Shown here: piece by piece, positions 55,663 through 64,000 of the stretch | Layout: each line of letters starts with the position of its first letter | Numbering within the stretch: the first letter of the stretch is position 1 | Assembly (NCBI GenBank): GCA_037176725.1 | Contig: JAZBRS010000023.1 | Location: forward strand, 27,213,001-27,277,000 | Source: Posidonia oceanica | Lineage: Eukaryota > Streptophyta > Magnoliopsida > Alismatales > Posidoniaceae | Length of the DNA stretch: 64,000 nt | Direction: 5' to 3' | Position numbers and translations under genes: made by a program | The notes under the pieces: model-generated | Databases searched by the model: none | Seen by the model: only the letters and a program-made list of their open reading frames with translations | Told to the model about the DNA's origin: nothing

Positions 55663-58600
55663 ACTATTTTGTCATTTATGGACTTCTTACCATTTTTTTT
55701 TACCCTCTCACAACTCCATAAGTATAGTAGGAGTTCAACCTTTGAGAGGAGTTAGAATTTGGTGAAATTTTGAGAGCCAAAGGTGAAAATTTCGAGTGTT
55801 ACTTAGAGAGAAAGTGCTTCACAAGAAATAAAACTAAGGCTTTTCCAACGACCCATTTGTTTCCGGCAATCTCAACGCCGGCCACTGTCTTTCACCACTT
55901 TGTGTGCGCATCCCACAAGTCAAAAGGTGGTTTTATGTTATTGTATTTTATTTCATGCGTTTGCTTCTTATAGTTAGGTATTTGCATTTAGTTACAACCA
56001 AAGAGATAAAATCCCGGGTGAGTATGTTTCTGATTGTTTCATGTTATTTAACTCTTATTTCATACATCTGTACTACATCATATTAATTTGTGAATCTATT
56101 TGCTTATTTTGAAGGGAAAAGAAGAGGAAGAATAGCTCACAAACACTGGAACCTTTGGACAATGCTGGCATTGTTCCAAAGTAGTTAAACCTGCACCATC
56201 ACAAACATCTCCCAATGTGTCTTGAGGGCCAACAACAACGCAAATCAAGAGTAACGGTTATAAGTCGATTTCAATATCAATGGAGTGGAGAAGTTGAATA
56301 TAAACAAAGGAGTCCAAGAGCATACAAAATCCTTTATCCACAAGAACAAAATCATTTGATTCATTGACCATTATGATTTAGGAAACAAAAATAAACTGCT
56401 TTCACTTAAATAATACATAATAATAATAAATACTTCAAAAAACTTAAAAGAATAAATTGTAAAATGGAATGTTATATATATTCACAAATAAGAATAGAAT
56501 GATATTTTGAACTTACTGAAAATTTAGTCTCTGATTGTTTTGTATTTTAAAACGTTAATTTGGTCATCACATAAACATTCTCGTAATGTGCGACGTATAG
56601 TTTACATTGTTCGTGTAAGAGGGAACTCATTCTTCACCCACCTCTCTTATTTGAAGATTGTGATCCATCAACTATGAATTTCAGAGTATATGATATTTTA
56701 TTTGTAGACACTGAAACAAGGTAGAATAAGACCAACAATCTAATAAATTCTCATCTAATGAACAGTTCCCTGAGAGCTTATTTTTCCAATAAGCTCGACA
56801 TCTCATTGCATTCTACCATTTTCTTTTAATAAAACATGATGAGATCATCCGTGACTGGAAAAGAAGGAACCGAACAAAAGGAGCAAGCACTGCGTGGGGC
56901 GTATGTTCGACATAAGTGAAGTTGAAGTCTATTGCTGACAGCAATTTTGTCTCTGAGTGGCTTGGAACGTAGCTTGGACAGCTCTAAATGTTCCGATTAA
57001 GTCCAAATCTTAATCAAGTCATTCTGCTCAGATGAGACAAACACCAAAGCTGACTTAAAACCTAGCATGCAAAGACAGAATGGGATAAGAAGAACCTCAC
57101 GTCCAGATATGAAGAACATTAATTATTAGAACAGGAAAAAAAAAGGCAAAGAACTACTGATGAGTGATGACACACTAGTAACTACGATACCAAAGAGAGG
57201 AGGAGGTTTTAGAGTCTATTAGGCAGCAAAACTAGCAATAAATACTGATAATTCGTGGTCTTGTGAGTTGTGACGAAACGTTTTAACTCTGGTGATAGGC
57301 CCATCAGCCCATGAACTCTGGTATTCGTGGTCTGTTTGCGAGAATGAGCCCATTCAAGCTTCCTGGGTCCTATCCCACATTCTTGGCAAGACTTGGGAAC
57401 ATGATCTTCCTAACGATGAAGTAATTATACAACAGTGACGTTGTCCTCATTGCCCTCATCGTCGTCGGCAGTTCCTCGTCGTTGCGTCGTCCTCGTCGTC
57501 ATCTTCTACTGTTGAAAGAAAGATCAAATGATGTCTGGCCTAGTGGCTTTGCCAAAGTTTTGTCTTTAATTTGAGCATGTGTTATTAAGAAGCTCAGTTT
57601 ATCAAAGCAGACCCACATTGCTTATGCGTCTATATATTGATCATTCTTTATTGAATTAACCGAAACAATTTGAAATGGCAAATTCATTCCTAAAAATACT
57701 AGTGTTTGAAACATCGATAGTTAGTAATAATCCTAGTTTTAGCTGCAACTAAAATCCAATTTTCTTTGTTACAGCCATTTACACATTTATCAAAACTTGG
57801 ATTCCTTAAGTAACAACCGTTCCTGTTTTCTAATGTTTTTATAATTTCCCCCAAACTTTCTCGATTATAAAATGACTAACGATACATTCTCAACCCATCC
57901 TTTACAGTCAGTCAGCTAACAGAGAAAAGTTTCATTCAAGGCCATCGGGCTTTTTTATTGATGTGGAGACACCACTGATCTCCTTATCTTGGATGGCCCA
58001 ATAAGATGAGAATTTGCAGGTTCAAACACATTGTTTAATTGACTAAAGAAAATGCAATATTTTGTTATTGTTTAGGACGTCAATCTAATGCGATCCGTAC
58101 ATAGGAATAGACGTTTTAATATAAAGTTTATAGTGGCGAATTTGTAAGTTATTATATTTCTTGTAAATGTAAAAAAAAAAAAAAAACAATCAAATTTAAA
58201 AAATACATTTAAAAAAGGATAACTTGACGACTTGATCATGATTTATGGTATTTGAAGTACTTGATAATCAAAATTCAAATGATTCAAAGCTTCTAATTTA
58301 GAAATTCGATGTGCACAAATTAAAACATTATCTATACAAATGTTTAAATTTCCTAATGTTTCAAGATGATGTGTTCTTGTGTACGCTACATTTAACCGTT
58401 TTCAATAACATCTAATGGTTAAACTATCACAAAAGTAAGAGATTTGATTTTATTTGATTTAATTATTTTAAGTCCTTGTTTTAAATCATGTGAACACTGA
58501 ACCATTTCTCTAACTGACCCCCATATAGGTAACATCTGGAAGCTCATTCATGGTGTCAGCTAGGACTTCTTCAGCATTTCATCTGTTTTTTTCTTCTAAA

Positions 58601-59225
58601 TTGCAGTGAAATCTCTGCTACCATTCCGTCCACTACACATGGTGAAAATCATTTCTTCATTTATCTACGTAGTAAGCTCGATTGACGAGCGGATTGTTCA
58701 CTGAATTAACACACTGGAAGATCATGTGAAATGTTGACTTAAAAATGCATTTTTTAGGTTAAAAAAATCACAAAATAGAAGTAACATTCATCCGATAACT
58801 GAAATAAAACCCTTGAGATGAATCATAAAACAAGGCATTTATGGTTCGATGATACAAAATGTATTGTTGTATTACCACTTCACTAGGTTTTCATCATTGA
58901 ATTGTTTATTTGTAGTAATTAGAAATTAGGGATTGTTAATAGAAATTAACTATATGAAATCAGATGGATGTCCATGTATTGAACTAAACAATCAAAACTT
59001 CGGCTTCACCATATTTGTCCTTTGTTAAAGGATATCCATACTCCAATAACCAAATTAAGTTTGAAATTAACTCAAGTTTGGTTCGTTGTGATTTAAGCCT
59101 TAATGAAACTCTGACTAAAATTGTAGTGCTGTATATTCTCATACCTTTTCAATGACTTTGGAAAAATGAAGATTACTTGATGATTGATGGTACAGGGTTA
59201 GTCGTTGGGGACTTACTAGAATCCA
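55663..59225. other. AT-rich intergenic sequence, no gene recognised
   Basis: Short frames only, none with a family motif. Small CGTC-rich microsatellite-like runs lie near 57440-57510, and an A-run lies at about 58169-58186. I found no clear repeat borders. Confidence 0.5.
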
Positions 59226-59233
59226 CAGACAAC
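59226..59233. repeat. Left target site duplication of the hAT element
   Basis: CAGACAAC, identical to 62629-62636. Confidence 0.92.
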
Positions 59234-59489
59234 CAGAGGCGAAGGCAAGGGGGGTCTGGTGGGGTCTTAGACCCTACAAGACTTTTGCAAGAATACTACT
59301 AAGTAGAGGACTATTTCGAAATTTAACCAGTAAAATTTCAAAAACCCCGAACCCTATTCATCTCCCTCCTCCTCCGACTCCTTCGCAACCGTTTTCAACC
59401 CTAAAGAGCTGCACCTCCTCGGCTCCTCCATCCTCCTCCCTAGCAGTCCTGCTCCTCCTCCTGCCAGCGGCACAACCTCCTCCAGTCCT

Positions 59490-59805
59490 CCTCCTCCTCC
59501 GCTGGGCACCGGTGACAGTGCAAGTGCAACACCAACACAGGTTAGTGGGTTACACTTACACGGCCTCCTCCACTCCTCTTCCTCCTCCTCCTCCAATCCT
59601 CCTCCTCCTCCTCCTCCCTACTCTAGTCCTCCTCCTCCGTCGGGCGCTGGTGACAGTGCAAGTGCAACCTCCTCCAGTCGTCCTCCCTCCTCCAGTCCTC
59701 CTTCGCCAGTTGTCCTCCCTCTTCCAGTCCTCCAATCATCCTCTTCCTCCGCCGGGCACCGGTGACAGTGCAAGTGCAACCTCCTCCAGTCCTCCTCCTC
59801 ACATG
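59490..59805 (+). repeat. Leader repeat of the hAT element (CTCCTCCTC with GGTGACAGTGCAAGTGCAAC)
   Basis: Three copies of GGGC-CCGGTGACAGTGCAAG plus TGCAAC (about 59502, 59640, 59754) are set in CCTCC microsatellite sequence. Pro-rich open frames on both strands come from it. Confidence 0.8.
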
Positions 59806-60165
59806 AAAAAATGAAAAACTCTCAAAAAAGAGTAAGTGCAGACTATGCAGTGAGGAAGTGTTCATTGGAAACTATTAATTTGTTATTTACGTATATTTTT
59901 ATGTAATTAGTCCTTTTTGGTATCTCAAGCTCTTGCATCATATTTTTGGATTTGCTGAGTTGTATAATATTAAATTAAGAGTCTTTGGACTGTTGATTTA
60001 TTGGAATTGGAGTGCAGTTGAGTAATGAGTTGTGTGTTAAATATTTTAAAAGTTTTTAGAGATAATTTATCAAGTTAAATTTTTTTAAGATTTTATACTT
60101 ATGCTTAATGCTTACTGTCTTTTTTATCTTGTTTAAACATATTTTCAGTTACTTGTTCTTCATTC

Positions 60166-62501
60166 ATGGATAAGTTCTTGATAAAAGGTAAAAAGAAAAT
60201 CAATGAAAAAACTGATAGCAGTCACACTTCTCCAAAGAAAAAGCGTGTAGAGTTAAATTTGGATGATCTTCCTTCTGATCCTGGTTTAAGGCCACCAATA
60301 TCTAGTTATCCCTTCAATGATCAAGATAAAATTCGAATGACTTTTTACAAAGACCACCTTACCAACATCGCCACCATAATTTCCTTCCAAGTTTATTATT
60401 GATCAAAATCGAGAATTTTCACCAACTTGGTTTGATCAATATCCTACTTGGCTAGAGTATAATATTGCAAAGGATGCTGTGTTTTGTCTCTTTTGCTATC
60501 TCTTTAGATCATCTAATAAGATATCTGATGCATTTGTGACAAATGGTTTCAGTAATTGGAAAAAGAAAAGTAGATTACAAACACATATGGGAAATCATAG
60601 TAGCGTTCACAATATAGCTAAGAGAGCTTGTGAAGCCTTGATGAATCAAGAGCAGCATGTTGAGACTTCTTTTTCTAGACATTCTGACAAAACTCGTCAA
60701 GAGTATAGAAGACTTCTGCAAACAGTTGTTCAAAATATTCGTTTTCTTTTGAGATTTGGCTTACCTTTTCGTGGACATGATGAATCACAGAATTCAAGGA
60801 ATCGAGGAAATTATTTGGAAATATGGAGACATCTTACTCTTCTCTATGAAAAGTACAAAACCATGTGGGATAATGCTCCTAGAAATGATAGCCTAACTTC
60901 ATCTGATATCTAAAAGGAGATTGTTAATTATTGTGCAATAGAAACAACCAATATTATTGTTGAAGAGGTTAAGAATACATTCTTCTCTTTATTGATTGAT
61001 AAAGCACGTGATGTTTCTAACAAAGAACAAATGGCAATTGTGTTGCGTTTCGTGAACAAGAAGGGTGGAGTAGTTGAAAGATTCTTAAGAATTATTCATG
61101 TTACCGATACAAAAGCTATAACCTTGAAGACTGCAATAGAGAAGTTGTTTTCAAAACATGGACTTAGTATGTCAAGTTTACGAGGTCAAGGTTATGATGG
61201 AGCTAGCAATATGGCTGGTGAATTTCATGGATTGCAAGCTTTAATATTGAATGAAAATAAGTCTGCACATTATATCCTTTGTTTTGCTCATCAACTCCAA
61301 TTAGCATTAGTTGTTTTGGCAAGAAAAGAACCTCACATGGATGTTCTCTTTTTTGTAATAACTAGTGTGGTAAATATTATTGGATCTTCATCTAAACGAT
61401 GTGACATGCTTCGGGAGCAGCAACTTATTGAGATTGATAAAGCACTTGAAAGTGGCAAACTTCCCAAAAGACAAGGTTTGAATCAAGAGACTTCATTGCG
61501 GCGTGCTGGTGCTACTCGATAGAGTTCATATTATACATATTTGGTGAGCTTAATGGCTATGTTCTCTTCAGTGGTATATGTTCTAGAGATTATTAAAATA
61601 GATGGTTTGAAGGGAGAGCAAAGACTTGAAGCTAATACTCTTTTGCTAAGTTTGAAATCTTTTGATTTTGTTCTTAGCTTGCATTTGATGAGAAAGATTT
61701 TAGCAATTACACATATATTATCACAGTCTTTGCAAAAAAAAGATGAGAATATTGTGGATGCTATGCATTTAGTGTTGTCATCAAAAGATCGACTACAAAA
61801 TTTGAGAGATGGTGGTTCAGATGATCTACTAGCTGAAGTTTCTTTATTTCGTGTAAAACATAAAATTGATGTTCCTAACATGAAAGATAAATATATACGT
61901 GAATAGCGTCCACGTAGAGGAGCAGAACAAATAACAAACCTTCATCATTACTATGTTGAGTTGTTTTATTATGTCGTAGACATCCAACTTCAGGAGCTCA
62001 ATAATCGTTTCTCAGAAGCAAATACAAAGTTGCTATTTTGTATGGCATCTTTAGATCCAAGTGACTTATTCAAGGCATTTGATAAAGATAAGTTGATCCG
62101 TCTAGTAAAATTTTATCCTATGGACTTTTCTTCAAATGATCTTTTATACCTTGGTGATGAGCTCGACTCATATATTTATAACATACGTCATGATAATGAA
62201 TTTCTTGATTTAAAAGGAATTTGTGCTTTAGCCGAAAAGATGATTTCTAAGAAAAAAGATATCTTGTATCCTTCGATTTATTTGCTTATCAAGTTGGTAT
62301 TAACATTACCAATTGCTACAGCGACTATGGAGAGGTGTTTTTCTACAATGAATATTTGTCAAAACAAAATTACGGAATCGAATGGATGATTATTGGATGA
62401 ATGATACTTTGATTACTTACATTAAGAATGATGTATTTGATAGCGTTAGCGATATGGTAATAATGCAACGTTTTCAAAATATGAAGTCTCGTCGAGGATA
62501 A
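60166..62501 (+). pseudogene. hAT transposase with TTF-type zinc finger (broken)
   Basis: ATG at 60166 starts a lysine-rich leader (MDKFLIKGKKK) and the conserved NDQDKIRMTFY region. One base is lost near 60375 in the conserved HNFP. The TTF zinc finger follows (PTWLEYNIAKDAVFCLFCYLF, FVTNGFSNWKK). Then come the DUF4371-type part (LRFGLPFRGHDES, FFSLLIDKARDVSNKEQ, GQGYDGASNMAGEFHGLQ, CFAHQLQLALV) and the hAT C-terminal dimerisation region (LPIATATMERCFSTMN). Stops are TAA 60911, TAG 61520 and TAG 61904; a frameshift lies near 62375, and the end NRMDDYWMND...RFQNMKSRRG reads in another frame to TAA 62499. This is the ZMYM1-like group of plant hAT transposases. It would be inactive as it stands. 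Confidence 0.88.
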
Positions 62502-62628
62502 TTGTACTTTTTTTATCTTTTTCGATTGTAATGAATAATGATGATATATTATGTTTGTTTGGAACTTTTATAAAAATACTATATTTATTAGTAACCTCTA
62601 TTAATTTGAATTACTAACTTCGCCACTG

Positions 62629-62636
62629 CAGACAAC
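62629..62636. repeat. Right target site duplication of the hAT element
   Basis: CAGACAAC, identical to 59226-59233. Confidence 0.92.
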
Positions 62637-64000
62637 TATAAGTGTGCTTACAAGCCTGCAACTAACATTTCTTCTATAGTCGTCTTGTTTTTAACTCCTT
62701 TTTGTTATTATCTTTGTTAACCTTGACAATTAAGTCATCATACTACAAGATGCATGCAATCAAGCTATCATTGCAATCTAATTATCATAATATCTTCGTG
62801 TAGACCTTCATTTAAGCTAATTAAATACTGTGATAATGATATAGAAAACTCCCAACACAGTAAACCAAACAGCAGAGGTGCATACTACCATGCTAGTGTC
62901 ACTGCATGAGAGGTCCACTAAATACTAATAATAATGGCAGTGCGCCATATAATGCCAAGGAATGGGAACCAAATTCATGTGACTATGGACCATCAGATCT
63001 TGGGAAAAGAATGGAGGAGACCTCCGACCGACATGGGCTTCACCGAAGGCAAGTAGGCAAGTGATTTTTGTTTCTTCCTCGAATCCCTCCCATTGCTGGA
63101 CCTCTGGCTGTGTGGGTTGAGACTTGAAACCGAACCTCATATCGAAGGACATGACACACACCACCACTCACAAGTCCATGCTGCCATGCACTCTGCAGTT
63201 ACTGTATGTATTACATTGCTGCATTTGTTTGTTATGCAGATGCCAACCCCACCCTTCTCGCAAAGTGGATGCTGCATGTGGGAAAAGGACGTTTCGCCCT
63301 GTCCGATCCCAAGACACAGCACATCTCTTCGTTGGCCAACAATGCCCAATGGTCCTCGCGTAACCAACTTAAGCTACTTCAATAATTTGCTTGATTCAAT
63401 GGTTGTTTTCAGCTGTAGATCCACTACTGTATAAGAGAGAACCGAGTTTAGAAATATACGGTTTCTGAAAATACAAAAGAGATGGCGTAGACTACACCAG
63501 TCGAATTACCATTGTTGGTGCACTCTTTTCTATTATTGATTTATTTTCACACTTTCAACTATGTTGATTAGTTGAGGAGGTCTACAGTCTACTTCACATT
63601 CAACTTTTGGGTAGTCGGTCAGGCCAGACTTCTTCACCTGATCCGGTCAACGTCCCACCCAATCACGACACCACCACTCCACTACTCTTATTATAGCGTA
63701 GGCTTAGAAATAAAATATGTATCACTTACACATTGTTTGCCACATAAGTAAATACGTGTCGTGTTTCTACGACCAATGGCTTCTCTAGAATGTGCATATT
63801 GACATTCATATGCCAAAGACCTACAAAAAAATACTTAGTCAACTATAAGTGCTTTTAGTTGGCCAGAGGAACTCGTTACATAGCTCTTGATCTGAATTCG
63901 GATCCTACCGAGAAACGAGTTCGAGTGTAAATATTAATGGACACTTGTGCCAATTTATCATTAGCGTAACAAAAGTTAGTGTGAAGTTATTTCAAAAAGA
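62637..64000. other. Flanking sequence, no gene recognised
   Basis: Mixed AT content. Overlapping short frames near 63093-63434 on both strands carry no family motif. No repeat border is seen. Confidence 0.5.

Larger units (their letters stand above)
59234..62628 (+). mobile_element. hAT DNA transposon, 3395 bp
   Basis: The ends are CAGAGGCGAAG (59234) and, inverted from 62628, CAGTGGCGAAG: terminal repeats of 11 bp with one mismatch. They are flanked by the perfect 8-bp duplication CAGACAAC, as hAT elements make. The interior carries a decayed transposase gene in plus orientation with a repeat-rich leader. The perfect duplication against a broken gene means the insertion is recent relative to the decay, or that a defective copy was moved by a transposase supplied in trans. 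Confidence 0.92.

Noticed and set aside
63093..63434. Small overlapping frames near the right edge as a gene
   Set aside because: Both strands are open over the same stretch, and no motif, splice pattern or composition change supports coding.

Overview
This is a 64 kb piece of a plant (angiosperm) nuclear genome made almost entirely of nested transposable elements. The evidence for a plant is the Ty3/gypsy elements of the Tat/Ogre type (a second, archaeal-type RNase H after the RT-RNase H, and a tRNA-Arg primer binding site), plant mobile domain (PMD) genes, a Sirevirus-like Ty1/copia element, a CACTA element holding pieces of TOPLESS-related and SKOR/GORK genes, and hAT elements. I see no intact host gene. 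Every long coding frame is a transposon gene or a captured fragment, and most carry stops or frameshifts.

Layout from left to right. 1-9432: element A, Tat/Ogre type, minus strand. It has a 4.8 kb LTR (4633-9432), a duplicated tRNA-Arg primer site, a decayed gag and no pol. A sits in element B, of which only the 3' tail and a 1.8 kb LTR (9578-11414) are seen, on the plus strand. B in turn split element D exactly at the YVDD motif of its reverse transcriptase. The rest of D runs on the plus strand: RT, RNase H, archaeal-type RNase H and integrase (11415-14101), then a 9.6 kb 3' region. That region carries two spliced genes in antisense: a nine-exon PMD plus coiled-coil gene (20810 down to 15539) and a two-exon PMD-like gene (22724 down to 21366). 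D ends in a polypurine tract and a truncated LTR (23745 to about 24175).

24176-46723: element C, plus strand, of the same gag family as A. It has gag, protease, RT, two RNases H, integrase, a sense extra ORF of DUF7745 type (34055-35250), a 47-bp tandem array and an LTR (37474-46723). That LTR is split by a 6.2 kb CACTA element (38666-44892) carrying exon-intron fragments of at least three cellular genes. 46724-53156: the 3' part of a Sirevirus-like copia element, with pol, an extra ORF and an LTR. 53157-64000: older sequence with a hAT transposase fragment, a possible SINE, a possible MITE, and a 3.4 kb hAT element (59234-62628) with a perfect 8-bp target duplication.

Two themes cross element borders. 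First, arrays of short hairpin or palindrome modules recur in LTRs and untranslated parts of unrelated elements, with a different stem sequence in each. Second, the stops in element C are almost all TAG in a context explained by C-to-T change at CHG sites, the footprint expected of long-term plant CHG methylation. Family names rest on recognised motifs; no database search was possible.
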